From Fulvivirga sp. M361 (GTDB lineage: Bacteria; Bacteroidota; Bacteroidia; Cytophagales; Cyclobacteriaceae), in assembly GCF_007097395.1 (NCBI RefSeq), contig NZ_VKDC01000020.1, forward strand, positions 73,058-137,057: 64,000 nt of DNA, written 5' to 3'. This document shows positions 18,856 through 28,534 of the stretch, piece after piece. The first letter of the stretch is position 1. Each line of letters starts with the position of its first letter. The notes under the pieces are model-generated. The model had not been told where the DNA came from, did not search any database, and saw only the letters and a program-made list of their open reading frames with translations. The position numbers were made by a program, and so were the translations under genes.

Positions 18856-19437
18856 ATGTCTAACCTTCCTCGGAAAAAGTACCCAAAAAAAGAGAAAGAA
18901 CTGATTTTTGAGTCAGAGTTTCTTCCTCATGTCGACTCTATGTATAATTTTGCATATCGTTTGACTTTTGACGAGGATGATTCAAAAGACCTGGTGCAGG
19001 ATACCTTTCTAAAGGCTTACCGGTTCATAGAATCATTTGAGCAAGGAACTAATGCCAAGGCTTGGTTGTTTCGGATATTGAAGAATAGCTTCATTAACGA
19101 CTTCAGAAAAAAGAGCAAACAACCTTCGAAGGTAGATTACCAGGAGGTAGAAGCTGTTTATAACTCTGATGAAGTAGATGAGGTTATTACTACTGACCTG
19201 AGGGTGGAAACAGTGCAGGATATGATCGGAGACGAGATATCCAATGCACTAAATGCTTTGGAAGTAGATTTTCGAACGGTGATTATACTTTGTGACCTTG
19301 AAGGTTTTAAGTACGATGAAATGGCTAAAATACTGGATATACCTATTGGTACGGTAAGGTCCAGATTGCATAGAGCCAGAAATCTATTGAAAGACAGGCT
19401 TCAAGGTTACGCGTTGACAAGAGGTTACAGAAAATAG
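18856..19437 (+). CDS. ECF RNA polymerase sigma factor (RpoE/SigW type)
   Basis: 193 residues from ATG 18856 (a TTG at 18847 would add three). Region 2 contains MYNFAYRLTFDEDDSKDLVQDTFLKAYRF and AWLFRILKNSFINDFR; region 4 contains FRTVIILCDLEGFKYDEMAKILDIPIGTVRSRLHRARNLL. Both DNA-binding regions are complete. Seven bases downstream lies a small protein with a zinc anti-sigma motif, presumably its regulator. The genes after that (gmk, nadD) are housekeeping and likely share part of the transcript. Confidence 0.93.
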   Translation: MSNLPRKKYPKKEKELIFESEFLPHVDSMYNFAYRLTFDEDDSKDLVQDTFLKAYRFIESFEQGTNAKAWLFRILKNSFINDFRKKSKQPSKVDYQEVEAVYNSDEVDEVITTDLRVETVQDMIGDEISNALNALEVDFRTVIILCDLEGFKYDEMAKILDIPIGTVRSRLHRARNLLKDRLQGYALTRGYRK

Positions 19438-19444
19438 GTAATAT

Positions 19445-19732
19445 ATGGGATTAAACTCTACTCACCCATTCGATGACAATAATCCGTGCAATGGGAAACT
19501 TAGCGGAGATTGTCTCGAACTCCTTAATTTGGTACTTGATCAGGAGGCGAGCCCTGGACAATACAAACATTTCAATGAACATCTAAAGAATTGTATGCCA
19601 TGCTATGAGAAATATAATATTGATGTGGCTATTAAAAAGATGATCAGAGAGAAATGTGCGGATAGAAGAGTACCTAATGGATTAGTGGAAACTATTCGCG
19701 CTAAGGTGCTGAACAACACGAGCACCGAATAA
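19445..19732 (+). CDS. Zinc-finger anti-sigma factor
   Basis: 95 residues. The zinc-binding anti-sigma motif is visible as [12 protein letters not shown] (His, then Cys-x2-Cys about 50 residues in), after the short helix [17 protein letters not shown] that typically contacts sigma. No membrane helix follows, so it is a soluble regulator, perhaps sensing redox or ligand. It follows the sigma gene after seven bases, and its stop is one base from the gmk start. Confidence 0.85.
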   Translation: MGLNSTHPFDDNNPCNGKLSGDCLELLNLVLDQEASPGQYKHFNEHLKNCMPCYEKYNIDVAIKKMIREKCADRRVPNGLVETIRAKVLNNTSTE

Positions 19733-19733
19733 T

Positions 19734-20309
19734 ATGCACAGCGGTAAAGCTTTTATATTTTCTGCCCCGTCAGGGTCAGGGAAAACTACTATTGTCAGGC
19801 ACCTGCTTAATACACGTAGTGATTTGGGATTTTCTATATCTGCCAGTACCAGGGATAAACGAGGACGTACGGAAGAGAATGGCAAAGACTATTACTTTCT
19901 TACCCCGGAAGAATTTAGATCTAAAATTGATCATAATGAATTTATAGAATGGGAGGAGGTATATGCCGGTAATTTTTATGGTACCCTTAAGTCTGAGATC
20001 GAGCGTATTTGGGCAGAAGGTAAGCATGTTATTTTTGATGTGGATGTAAAAGGCGGGTTAAATCTGAAAAACTATTTTGGAGATAAGGCCCTGGCTATTT
20101 TTGTAAAAGTTCCATCACTTGAAGAATTGAAATGCAGGCTGACAGACAGAAATACAGAATCTGAAAGTAGTTTATCACAACGAGTTTTTAAGGCAAAATT
20201 TGAAATGGGCTTTGAAGATAAGTTTGATGTTACGCTGTTAAATGAAGAACTGGACCAATCACTACTGAAGGCTGAACGTCTGATTGATAATTTTGCAATA
20301 CAGGAGTAA
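19734..20309 (+). CDS. gmk: Guanylate kinase
   Basis: 191 residues: phosphorylates GMP to GDP. P-loop [10 protein letters not shown] (10-19), GMP-binding [33 protein letters not shown] and the ending with lid and [11 protein letters not shown]. It starts one base after the anti-sigma stop, so it is translated from the sigma operon. This puts a nucleotide-pool gene behind an ECF sigma regulator. Confidence 0.97.
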   Translation: MHSGKAFIFSAPSGSGKTTIVRHLLNTRSDLGFSISASTRDKRGRTEENGKDYYFLTPEEFRSKIDHNEFIEWEEVYAGNFYGTLKSEIERIWAEGKHVIFDVDVKGGLNLKNYFGDKALAIFVKVPSLEELKCRLTDRNTESESSLSQRVFKAKFEMGFEDKFDVTLLNEELDQSLLKAERLIDNFAIQE

Positions 20310-20344
20310 CTTTCTTTACAGCAGTAAAATAAGTATATTTAGTT

Positions 20345-21034
20345 ATGAGATATCTGCTTGCCACCTTAGCTGTAATGTCAATGAATGGAGTGGTTGCCCA
20401 AACACCTAAGGTTATAGGTTTAAATTTTAATTCTTTTGGCGCGGTAAAACACTTTAGAGATAATATAACCCGTAACCCGCTGGGCGTATCCATCAATTTT
20501 TTCTGGGCTCCCGAAGACAAAAAATTTCAATATGGGCTGGAGTATGGAATAGCTATGTATTCCGCAAAAGAATACGATTATGAACTTCTTGCAGAAGGCC
20601 GTCCCGGAACGTTCATACCCGTCTATGAAGAAGATTGCTTCATGAAGTATCACCTTGTAGGCCGTTATTTACCATTTGGTTATAAAACCATCACCACATA
20701 TATAGAAGCTCGTGTTGGACTTACTACTTTTTTTAGTTCCAGAACAGCACAGACTGAGACTCATCTGTATGATGATTCATTCGATTTTCATGGTACAGCT
20801 TTTAATACCGCATTAGGTGTGGGTGCTCTATTGGATATCGGACAGATCATAAAAAATGAGGCCTGGTCTACTCCTTTCTACCTTGACATAGGCGCTACAT
20901 TTAACAGTGGCTCCCGGTCTGATTACAGGAATATGGACGAAGGTGAAGTAGCTTCAAGTTTGGAACATGGTAATTATCGTTCCGTGACACATACCACTAA
21001 CTATAAAGTTGGCCTGGCGTTGGGTTTCAACTAA
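20345..21034 (+). CDS. Outer-membrane beta-barrel protein, hypothetical
   Basis: 229 residues. Signal peptide (MRYLLATLAVMSMNGVVAQ) followed by amphipathic beta strands with alternating aromatic residues and a final strand ending VGLALGFN. This pattern suggests a small outer-membrane barrel of 8-10 strands. I do not recognise the family. It lies between gmk and nadD, 35 and 32 bases from them, so it is probably co-transcribed. Confidence 0.65.
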   Translation: MRYLLATLAVMSMNGVVAQTPKVIGLNFNSFGAVKHFRDNITRNPLGVSINFFWAPEDKKFQYGLEYGIAMYSAKEYDYELLAEGRPGTFIPVYEEDCFMKYHLVGRYLPFGYKTITTYIEARVGLTTFFSSRTAQTETHLYDDSFDFHGTAFNTALGVGALLDIGQIIKNEAWSTPFYLDIGATFNSGSRSDYRNMDEGEVASSLEHGNYRSVTHTTNYKVGLALGFN

Positions 21035-21066
21035 TTCATTATTCCCTATTTTGAAGCTGCATTAAT

Positions 21067-21639
21067 ATGAATATTGGCTTGTTTTTTGGCTCGTTTAATC
21101 CTATTCACTCAGGCCATCTCATCATAGCTAACATTATGGCGGAAACCACAGACCTGGATCAGGTGTGGTTTGTCGTTTCCCCTCAAAACCCTTTTAAGAA
21201 GAGTGCTTCTTTGTTACATGAATTTGATCGCCTCGACATGGTAAATGCTGCGATCTATGATAACTATAGCCTGAAGGCATCGGATGTTGAATTTAATATG
21301 CCCAAACCCAGCTATACGGTAGATACACTTACCTATTTATTTGAAAAGTACCCGGACAAAAAGTTTAGTCTAATTATTGGAGAAGACAATCTTAAAAGTT
21401 TTCCTAAGTGGAAAAACTCGCACTTCATACTTGAAAACTATCAGCTATACGTATACCCACGGCCCGATGTGCAACCTTCCGATCTTTTTTCGCATCCTAA
21501 CGTGAAAATGGTAGATGCACCGATGATCGACATATCAGCTACATTCATTAGAAAATGCATTAAAAAGGGCCTTTCTATTAAATATCTCGTACACGACAGC
21601 GTTGCTGAAATGATCCAGTCAAAGAAATACTATTTCTAA
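21067..21639 (+). CDS. nadD: Nicotinate-nucleotide adenylyltransferase
   Basis: 190 residues: adds AMP to nicotinate mononucleotide in NAD synthesis. The nucleotidyltransferase motif GSFNPIHSGH (9-18) and the closing motif ISATFIRK (IS-x-T-x-IR) are both intact, with KPSYTVDTL and IIGEDNL between them. Length and order are normal. It follows the barrel gene by 32 bases. Confidence 0.96.
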   Translation: MNIGLFFGSFNPIHSGHLIIANIMAETTDLDQVWFVVSPQNPFKKSASLLHEFDRLDMVNAAIYDNYSLKASDVEFNMPKPSYTVDTLTYLFEKYPDKKFSLIIGEDNLKSFPKWKNSHFILENYQLYVYPRPDVQPSDLFSHPNVKMVDAPMIDISATFIRKCIKKGLSIKYLVHDSVAEMIQSKKYYF

Positions 21640-21672
21640 AATCAATTTATATCAATAAAGCATAAATTTTGA

Positions 21673-24285
21673 ATGTCTATGATTAGGTGGACAACCTTTT
21701 TTTTCTGTTTTGTTTCTTGTTCTGTGATTTATGCCTCTGGAGTTCGAGGTACTATCAAAAGTGATGATGATCAGCTACTTGCATTTGCCACTGTTTATGT
21801 ACAAGAACTGGGAACTGGTACTGCTTCCAATGCAGAAGGGTATTACGAGATCGCACTGGACCCGGGTAAGTATACACTGGTATTTCAGTATATCGGTTTT
21901 GGTTCCTTAACAAAGACTTTAGAAGTCTCAAATCAGTGGATTGATTTAGATGTTCTGCTTAGTACGCAAGTGGTCGTACTGAAGGATGTAGAAGTCAGGG
22001 CGGGTAAGGAAGACCCTGCTTATACAATCATGCGGAAAGCCATTGCTAAAAGTAAGTTCCACACGCAGCAAGTGGACCGTTATACCGCCAAAGTATATAT
22101 AAAAGGTACGGGGCAGCTAATAGATGCCCCGTTTTTCATACGAAAAAAACTTGAAAAAGAAGGTATTGATAAAGACCGTGTTTTTATCTCAGAGTCTGTA
22201 AGCGAAGTAGAATATATTCGACCTAATACCTACAATGAAAAGGTAATCTCTATTCGTAGCAGTGGAGAAGATCAGAATGGGGAACCTAATGGATATGTTT
22301 ATGGGTCTTTTTATGAACCCGAAATAGGAAATGCCATATCTCCATTATCCCCTAAAGCATTTTCATATTACAGGTTCATATATGATGGTACATATACGGA
22401 CAGAGGCTATGCCGTGAGTCGCATCAGGGTAGTGCCGCGTTCTCGTGGCGACCAGGTTTTTGAAGGAGTTCTTGAAATAGTAGAAGACTACTGGAGTATA
22501 TATAGCCTGGATTTAAAAACTACTACACTTGGTGTTGATATTGACATAAAACAGATTTATGAACCTGTAGTGGAAAAAGTATGGCTGCCTGTAACTCACG
22601 ACTTTAATGTGGATGGCAAGATACTGGGTTTTAAATTTGAGGCTAAATACCTTGCTACTGTAAGTGACTACCAGGTAGAAACAAACCCTGAACTGGATGT
22701 TGAGTTTGAGATAATTGACGAAAAGCTGGAAATAGAACAGGCTGAACAGCTTCAAGGCCAGTTTAAAGATAGTGAAACCACGGAGTTGCAGGAGATGCTT
22801 TCCTCAGGAAAAGAAGTTACCCGAAAGCAACTGCGAAAACTCGTGAGAGAATATGAAAAAGCGGAGCTTAAGCAGTCAAAGGAGCCACAAGTTATAGAGA
22901 ACCGTTCGTTTGAGGTGGATTCAACCGCACATAATAGTGATTCGATTTACTGGGCGGATATACGTCCGGTGCCATTAACTAAGTTGGAAGTATTAGGCTA
23001 TGCTAAGACGGACAGTATTTCAGCCGCCGAGCGTAAGCTGGAGGAGGGCGATACGCTGAAAACAGGTAGAAATAAGGGCGCACGTATTTTTGACCCGATT
23101 TTTGGTAATACTTACAAGTTGGCCGATAAAACTCACCTGAAGTTGCATGGTTTGTCGGGTTGGTTTAATACAGTGGATGGGTTTGATATAAAGACAAGGT
23201 TGTCATTTACAAAGACGATGAATGATAAAAACCGGAGCTGGCTTCGGATTGGAACCACAGGACGATATATTTTTGAGCGAGATCAGTTTGATGGATTTGC
23301 TGATGTTCGCTATGATTTTGGAAAACGGTCTGGTAGGTCAAGTTTAAAACTAGAAGCAGGAAGGTATATCAGTCAGTTTAATGCCGATGAACCCATTCAT
23401 GTTGCAGTCAACACAATAATGACACTCTTTTTGGAGCGCAATTATATGAAGGTCTATGAAAAGGATTACTTTTCGCTAATCTACAAACAAGACCTTGGGA
23501 GTCGGCTAAGATTAACAATATCACCAGAATTAGCCCATAGAAGTGAGTTGTTCAATGGTACGCGTTACAGATTTATAGATAGATCAGGGGAAGGGTTTAC
23601 CGCTAATGCTCCGGTCAGTGAAGAACTTCCGGACACGTCATTCCCATCTCATGATGCTTTTACGGTAAGTAGTTCGCTGGAGTATCGACCATGGCTGAAG
23701 TTTGGGATTAGAAATGGAAAAAAATATGAGATACAAAATTCTTCTCCATTATTTCGATTGTATTACAAGAAGGGGATATCTTCTGTTTTTAATAGCGCTG
23801 TCGATTTTGATCTGTTGGAACTGGTGTACAGACATACTTTTAAAATAGGTATTCGTGGCCTGGTTGATGTCTCATTGAAAACGGGAAAGTTTTTGAACGA
23901 TGACAACTTGTTCTTTATGGATTACAAACATTTTTTGGGTAATCAGACTCCTTTCTCCACTACTGATCCTGTGGGAAGCTTCAGGCTATTGGATTATTAC
24001 AGGTTCAGTACCAGTAATGAATACCTTTCAGGAAGTGCACACTATCAATTTAGAAAATTTCTTATCACACGTATGCCATTGGTAAGGCTTTCCGGGGTCA
24101 GGGAAAGTTTTTTTCTGAACTATCTTGCTACAGATCGTTCAAATAACTACACTGAAATAGGTTATGGCATTAACTATATCTTGCGTGTATTTCGGGTGGA
24201 GGCAGTCACCTCATTTGAAAATGGTAAATACAAGGACTTTGGTGTAAGAATAGGTATAGCGACTAACCTGGATGAAATATTCTGA
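21673..24285 (+). CDS. DUF5686 protein with N-terminal CarboxypepD_reg domain
   Basis: 870 residues with a signal peptide ending near IYASG. Residues 24-100 are a CarboxypepD_reg-like domain (FATVYVQELGTGTASNAEGYYEIAL, QYIGFGS). Next comes PAYTIMRKAI, the hallmark of the DUF5686 family, followed by a long beta-rich part whose end looks like outer-membrane barrel strands (GIATNLDEIF end). A charged linker lies at about 370-440. The family is common in Bacteroidota next to envelope genes; function is unknown. It starts 33 bases after nadD. Confidence 0.88.
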   Translation: MSMIRWTTFFFCFVSCSVIYASGVRGTIKSDDDQLLAFATVYVQELGTGTASNAEGYYEIALDPGKYTLVFQYIGFGSLTKTLEVSNQWIDLDVLLSTQVVVLKDVEVRAGKEDPAYTIMRKAIAKSKFHTQQVDRYTAKVYIKGTGQLIDAPFFIRKKLEKEGIDKDRVFISESVSEVEYIRPNTYNEKVISIRSSGEDQNGEPNGYVYGSFYEPEIGNAISPLSPKAFSYYRFIYDGTYTDRGYAVSRIRVVPRSRGDQVFEGVLEIVEDYWSIYSLDLKTTTLGVDIDIKQIYEPVVEKVWLPVTHDFNVDGKILGFKFEAKYLATVSDYQVETNPELDVEFEIIDEKLEIEQAEQLQGQFKDSETTELQEMLSSGKEVTRKQLRKLVREYEKAELKQSKEPQVIENRSFEVDSTAHNSDSIYWADIRPVPLTKLEVLGYAKTDSISAAERKLEEGDTLKTGRNKGARIFDPIFGNTYKLADKTHLKLHGLSGWFNTVDGFDIKTRLSFTKTMNDKNRSWLRIGTTGRYIFERDQFDGFADVRYDFGKRSGRSSLKLEAGRYISQFNADEPIHVAVNTIMTLFLERNYMKVYEKDYFSLIYKQDLGSRLRLTISPELAHRSELFNGTRYRFIDRSGEGFTANAPVSEELPDTSFPSHDAFTVSSSLEYRPWLKFGIRNGKKYEIQNSSPLFRLYYKKGISSVFNSAVDFDLLELVYRHTFKIGIRGLVDVSLKTGKFLNDDNLFFMDYKHFLGNQTPFSTTDPVGSFRLLDYYRFSTSNEYLSGSAHYQFRKFLITRMPLVRLSGVRESFFLNYLATDRSNNYTEIGYGINYILRVFRVEAVTSFENGKYKDFGVRIGIATNLDEIF

Positions 24286-24588
24286 GTATACCATTCTAAA
24301 GTGAATATGCCGGCCTCAAAATTGGTCTATTATCTTGTTTTGACCAAGAACCATGGATGCAAGATTTCGAGTAAGACCTTAATTTATGAACTACTTGTTT
24401 AGGTACAATTACTTACCGATTTTTTGATGTTATTATTCCGTTTATCGTATCCCTAAACCCATTGTAAGACATTTTTTACAACTCTGTGCTAAATGTAATA
24501 GGCATTATAGCGTGCTACGGAAGGTAAGTTGAATTACTTAATGTTTCATCCGCCCTTAATGGGAGAAGATTTTACGATAATCACCTGA
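24286..24588. other. Long gap between the DUF5686 gene and the porin gene
   Basis: About 360 bases without a gene up to 24644. It holds an inverted repeat TTGGTC/GACCAA (24322-24327 and 24342-24347) shortly after the upstream stop, perhaps a weak terminator without a T-run, and the porin promoter at the far end. I see nothing else. Confidence 0.4.
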
Positions 24589-24619
24589 TTGTAAGGGCAT
24601 AACGAATCCATCATCTTTG
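24589..24619 (+). promoter_or_regulatory. Promoter of the porin-YfiR pair
   Basis: TTG at 24589-24591, 20 bases, then CATCTTTG at 24612-24619 (one mismatch to TAnnTTTG), 25 bases before the porin ATG. Confidence 0.5.
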
Positions 24620-24644
24620 TGTCACAATCATTAAAACAAAGATT

Positions 24645-25751
24645 ATGGAAAAGAAAATGTTATTTGCAGTATTGAGCTACTTTCTGGCCATTGCTGCTTC
24701 GTATGCCCAGGAGCAAGATGAGTTTGATGTGACGATTGAAGAGGAAAAACAGATTCTTTTTGATCGTGGTGGTGTAGGGACTTATGGTACGGCCCTTTCA
24801 AAAATAGCCAGTTTTGTTAGTCTGAATGGTTTTGCTAACAATGAGTTTATAGCGACTGAAGATGAGAGCTCTTTTGATCAAAGTGAAATAAATCTATTTG
24901 TTTCGGCAGAGCTTTCAAAGCGGATTACCACTGAATTTAATGTAGGTTTTAGTTTTACTGAAGTAGAAATAGAATACGCATTTCTGGATTATGAATTTGA
25001 TCCAAGAGCAGTTTTAAGAGTAGGTAAGTTTTTATTACCTACAAGTGATTTCAATGAATACAATGGTTTTGCGTACTTGAACCGAGGAATAGGTTCACCA
25101 CTTACAGCATTAGTTTCACCTGATAAGTGGTCCAGTGTAGGGCTACAATTAAGAGGAAAATTTGGTGACAATGATAGTGACTTAAGGCCTTATTATGGGG
25201 TTTACATAGTGAATGGGCTTGCGACTCCCGGAGAAGGTGAGGAAGAAGAAGAGGAAGAAGAAGGTGAATTGAGAGAGCTTGTAGAAGGCGGCGAAGTCAC
25301 TGATAACAACCAAAATAAAGGTATCGGTGGTCAAATAGGCATTGAGTACAAGAAAGACCTGTTTGCTTCTTTATCTTATCACACCAGTAAGTACGACAGT
25401 GCAGACCAGCTTAATGCCAATGTATTTGGTATTTCCACAGGTTACGACAATGGTAAGCTGCACCTCTCCGCTGAATTCCACAGTACATTGCTTGAAGAAA
25501 GAGATGGTGAAGAGATTGAAGAGGAAGATATGAATGGCTTTTTCGTAACGGCTGCCTACAAGGTAAATAAGTTTGAGCCGGTTTTACGATACGACAGTTT
25601 TTCCCTGGAAAATACTTCTATCGATAGAGTGACTGTAGGCTTTAACTATTATTTCCTCGAGACAGGTTTGTTAAAGGTGAACTATATGAATCAAAGTGGG
25701 GATACCGATGACGAGAATGTCTTTGGAGCCGGAGTTGTATTCACATTTTAA
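24645..25751 (+). CDS. Porin-like outer-membrane protein
   Basis: 368 residues. Signal peptide ending SYAQ, then a beta-barrel pattern with repeats of short strands and the terminal strand VFGAGVVFTF typical of porins. It resembles phosphate-selective porin O/P types (RVGKFLLPTSDFNEYN). A striking run of acidic residues (seven Glu) sits in a loop about residues 197-205, with more acids after it; it should face outside or into the pore. It is followed after 11 bases by a YfiR gene. Confidence 0.75.
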   Translation: MEKKMLFAVLSYFLAIAASYAQEQDEFDVTIEEEKQILFDRGGVGTYGTALSKIASFVSLNGFANNEFIATEDESSFDQSEINLFVSAELSKRITTEFNVGFSFTEVEIEYAFLDYEFDPRAVLRVGKFLLPTSDFNEYNGFAYLNRGIGSPLTALVSPDKWSSVGLQLRGKFGDNDSDLRPYYGVYIVNGLATPGEGEEEEEEEEGELRELVEGGEVTDNNQNKGIGGQIGIEYKKDLFASLSYHTSKYDSADQLNANVFGISTGYDNGKLHLSAEFHSTLLEERDGEEIEEEDMNGFFVTAAYKVNKFEPVLRYDSFSLENTSIDRVTVGFNYYFLETGLLKVNYMNQSGDTDDENVFGAGVVFTF

Positions 25752-25762
25752 GAGCAAGGTAT

Positions 25763-26272
25763 ATGTTATTCAGGAGAATATATTGTACCATCCTGTTGGG
25801 TAGTCTTATGATGCTCATATCAGTGAGTAATGCGACGGCTCAGGATGTATCAAAATACCAGGCTTTGTTCATGACCAAGTTTATGGAGTATGTACAGTGG
25901 CCTGAGGGGAATGACAGTTTTGTCATAGGTGTAGTAGGGAATTCGAGGGTTTTAACCGAGTTGCAAGCTCTTATAAAGTCAAAAGGAAGGGATGCTACTG
26001 TGAAGAAAATAGCAAATGCAAGTTCCGTCAAAGGCTGTCACATTGTGTTCATACCAGCTGATCAGGCCAAGCTTTTTCAAACAATCAAGGAGGCTAGTAG
26101 TGGCACCAGTACCATGATTATAAGTGAAACGCAAGAGCTTGCGGCCAAGGGCTCAATCATCACCTTTTATGTAGAAGGAGGAAAGCTAAAATTTATTATA
26201 AATAGAAAAGAAGCAGAATCCAGGAAATTATTGATGAGCAGTAGCTTGCTTAACCTGGCTAAGGTAATTTGA
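25763..26272 (+). CDS. YfiR-family (DUF4154) periplasmic protein
   Basis: 169 residues: signal peptide ending ATAQ, then KYQALFMTKFMEYVQWPE, the family start, and the closing FIINRKEAESRKLLMSSSLLNLAKV. YfiR in Pseudomonas represses the membrane diguanylate cyclase YfiN in the periplasm. No YfiN-like or other GGDEF gene lies nearby here, so the partner is unknown; in Bacteroidota such genes often sit by sensor kinases or porins. It is the second gene of the porin unit. Confidence 0.85.
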   Translation: MLFRRIYCTILLGSLMMLISVSNATAQDVSKYQALFMTKFMEYVQWPEGNDSFVIGVVGNSRVLTELQALIKSKGRDATVKKIANASSVKGCHIVFIPADQAKLFQTIKEASSGTSTMIISETQELAAKGSIITFYVEGGKLKFIINRKEAESRKLLMSSSLLNLAKVI

Positions 26273-26303
26273 TGGGTTAAAATTGAAAAAATTGTAGTCA
26301 AAA

Positions 26304-26340
26304 GATAAAGGCTGTTTTTAAAAAACAGCCTTTATCTTTT
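26304..26340. terminator. Bidirectional terminator between YfiR and frr
   Basis: A perfect 16-bp inverted repeat (26304-26319 and 26321-26336) spanning AAAGGCTG and CAGCCTTT, with T-rich sequence after it on the plus strand. It serves the converging YfiR and frr transcripts. Confidence 0.85.
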
Positions 26341-26368
26341 TATCGCTTAACCTCGTGTGCCGATAGAC

Positions 26369-26929
26369 TCACACTGTCATAATTTCTTCTTCCTTCTTGC
26401 TTAGTATCTCGTCGATCTTTTTTGTGTGTTCATCAGTAAGACTTTGCACTTGATCTTCAGCCCTTTTTACTTCGTCTTCTGAAGCGCCTTCTTTCTGAAG
26501 CTGTTTGAGACCGTCATTAGTTTCTTTACGGGCATTTCGAATGCTGATTTTGCCGAGCTCACCTTCATGCTTCACTTGTTTTACCAAGGCTTGTCTGCGT
26601 TCTTCGGTGAGTATGGGTACATTAACGATCACCTGCTCACCATCATTCTGTGGATTCAGTCCAAGGTCGCTATTGATAATGGCCTTTTCTATTTCATTTA
26701 TAAGGCTTTTTTCCCATGGTTTTATCATGATTGACCTGGCATCCGGCGTAGTGATGGAAGCGGTTTGATTTAGAGGAGTAGGACTACCATAATAATCTAC
26801 CATAATGCTATCCAGCATATTGGGAGAAGCTTTCCCAGCTCTGATCTTAAGCAATTCACTACTTAAATGGCCAATGGCTTTACCCATCAAATCCTTGGCC
26901 TCATCCAGGTACATTTTAATTTCTTCCAT
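26369..26929 (-). CDS. frr: Ribosome recycling factor
   Basis: 186 residues, standard length. Contains LLKIRAGKASPNMLDSIMVDYYGSPTPLNQ, the RRF core, and VNVPILTEERRQALVKQ. It splits ribosomes from mRNA after termination together with EF-G. It follows pyrH on the same strand after 39 bases, the usual bacterial pairing. Confidence 0.97.
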   Translation of the reverse strand: MEEIKMYLDEAKDLMGKAIGHLSSELLKIRAGKASPNMLDSIMVDYYGSPTPLNQTASITTPDARSIMIKPWEKSLINEIEKAIINSDLGLNPQNDGEQVIVNVPILTEERRQALVKQVKHEGELGKISIRNARKETNDGLKQLQKEGASEDEVKRAEDQVQSLTDEHTKKIDEILSKKEEEIMTV

Positions 26930-26968
26930 CTCTAAATAATTGTGAAAACTAAAATTAGGCTAAATACT

Positions 26969-27673
26969 TTACTTTATTAATGTGCCGGCCGTTTCACCAT
27001 GTATGATATTTGCCAGGTTTCCGGGTTTGTTCATGTCGAAAACAATGATCGGCAAATTATTTTCCTGGCATAAAGTGAAAGCCGTCATGTCCATGATGTT
27101 CAGATTTTTTTCATAAGCTTCCTGAAATGATAGTTCATCATAGCGGGTGGCTGTAGGTTCCTTTTCGGGGTCGGCAGTATACACACCATCGACGCGGGTT
27201 CCTTTTAACACGACATCTGCCTGTACTTCAATAGCTCTTAAACTAGCCGTAGAATCTGTAGTGAAATAGGGGTTTCCTATACCTGCACCAAAAATTACGA
27301 TCCTTCCCTTTTCAAGGTGCCGTATGGCTCTGCGCCGTATAAAGGGCTCGCAAACCTGCTCCATTTTTATCCCTGACATTAGCCTGGTATAAAGACCAGC
27401 ACCTTCCAGCGCACTTTGAAGGGCCATTCCATTGATAACCGTAGCTAACATACCCATATAGTCGCCTTGTACACGCTCTATACCGGCACCCTCAGCCTGA
27501 ATGCCCCGGAAGATATTACCACCGCCTATGACGATGGCGATTTCCACTCCTGCTTCTTTTACAGTGCGTATTTCATCCGTATATTGTTTGAGTCGTTTAG
27601 GGTCTATGCCATACTGACCGGACCCCATAAGTGATTCACCACTTAGTTTGAGAAGAATGCGACTATACTTCAT
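26969..27673 (-). CDS. pyrH: UMP kinase
   Basis: 234 residues: phosphorylates UMP to UDP. Begins [13 protein letters not shown], the Gly-rich phosphate loop of the amino-acid kinase fold, with [22 protein letters not shown] and [12 protein letters not shown]. Bacterial enzyme, usually hexameric and GTP regulated. Upstream of frr. Confidence 0.97.
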   Translation of the reverse strand: MKYSRILLKLSGESLMGSGQYGIDPKRLKQYTDEIRTVKEAGVEIAIVIGGGNIFRGIQAEGAGIERVQGDYMGMLATVINGMALQSALEGAGLYTRLMSGIKMEQVCEPFIRRRAIRHLEKGRIVIFGAGIGNPYFTTDSTASLRAIEVQADVVLKGTRVDGVYTADPEKEPTATRYDELSFQEAYEKNLNIMDMTAFTLCQENNLPIIVFDMNKPGNLANIIHGETAGTLIK

Positions 27674-27746
27674 TGAATGGGAGAATGTTTAATATGAAAT
27701 TCCACAAATATAGAAGGGTTGTTGAAATAATCAGGATCACACTCTG

Positions 27747-28241
27747 TCAAAATTGAATGATTACTTCATTTTTCTCTACACTATCTGCCACTTTAGCTTT
27801 GATTTGCTTCACTTCACCATCCCCGGGGGCTTTTATAACATTTTCCATCTTCATAGCTTCTAATATCAGCAGAGGGTCACCTTTCTTAACCAGATCTCCT
27901 TCTTTAACATTAATAGCCAATATAAGCCCTGGCATGGGTGCCTTAATTTCGTTTAGCTCCGATCCGGCTACTTTATCCATACCCAACTTTTCCAGTAATA
28001 CATCAAGCTTGTCTTTGACAGAAATCTCATACTTTTTTCCGTTAACGCTCAGTACTACCATCTTACTTTCATAATCTATCTTGATCACTTCCATAGTGTA
28101 GGACCTGTCATCCTTGATCACATGGAATTGTGAATCATCTATTTGTGAAATATCCCAGTCAAATAGAGTCCCGTCCAGTGTGACAGCTCCGTCTTTGAAG
28201 TTTACCTCAACTTGTTTGTTCCTAGTCGTTACTTTATACAT
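27747..28241 (-). CDS. Biotin carboxyl carrier (biotin/lipoyl-attachment) protein
   Basis: 164 residues. The C-terminal biotinyl domain has the attachment motif EAMKME (the Lys carries biotin), after MPGLILAINVKEGDLVKKGDP. The N-terminal half is beta-rich (VEVNFKDGAVTLDGT). Such stand-alone carriers in Bacteroidota serve acyl-CoA carboxylases (propionyl- or methylmalonyl-type), or a sodium pump decarboxylase; the partner genes are not in this window. Separated from pyrH by 73 bases. Confidence 0.87.
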   Translation of the reverse strand: MYKVTTRNKQVEVNFKDGAVTLDGTLFDWDISQIDDSQFHVIKDDRSYTMEVIKIDYESKMVVLSVNGKKYEISVKDKLDVLLEKLGMDKVAGSELNEIKAPMPGLILAINVKEGDLVKKGDPLLILEAMKMENVIKAPGDGEVKQIKAKVADSVEKNEVIIQF

Positions 28242-28367
28242 ATCTGAAAGGTTATACTCAAATATAACCGCTTTCCACTAAGTGCCAAATTGTGATCTTC
28301 TAAATGGAAGTACCTGTTTTGAGACAGTGTGCCGCTGTTTTACCAGAGTTTGTAGTTAATTTGCATC

Positions 28368-28480
28368 TAAGGGGGTGCCTTACCATCTGAGATGGTGTAA
28401 GATAAGGCTGAGAGTATACCCATAGTTCTAATCTGAGTAACTGTAACCTGATCCAGGTAATGCTGGCGTAGGAATGGTAT
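28368..28480 (+). promoter_or_regulatory. TPP (THI-box) riboswitch
   Basis: The conserved thiamine pyrophosphate aptamer elements are all present in order: GGGGTGCC (28372-28379), GGCTGAGA (28407-28414), ACCC (28418-28421), ACCTGATCCAGGTAATGCTGGCG (28446-28468) and GGAA. A 5-bp hairpin CGGGG/CCCCG (28492-28506) follows and may be the expression platform. It lies upstream of a TonB-dependent receptor and should lower its expression when thiamine is plentiful. Confidence 0.93.
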
Positions 28481-28534
28481 GTTAATTTATTCGGGGGCTT
28501 TCCCCGGTAGGGCCTGACATGAACGATTACGAAA

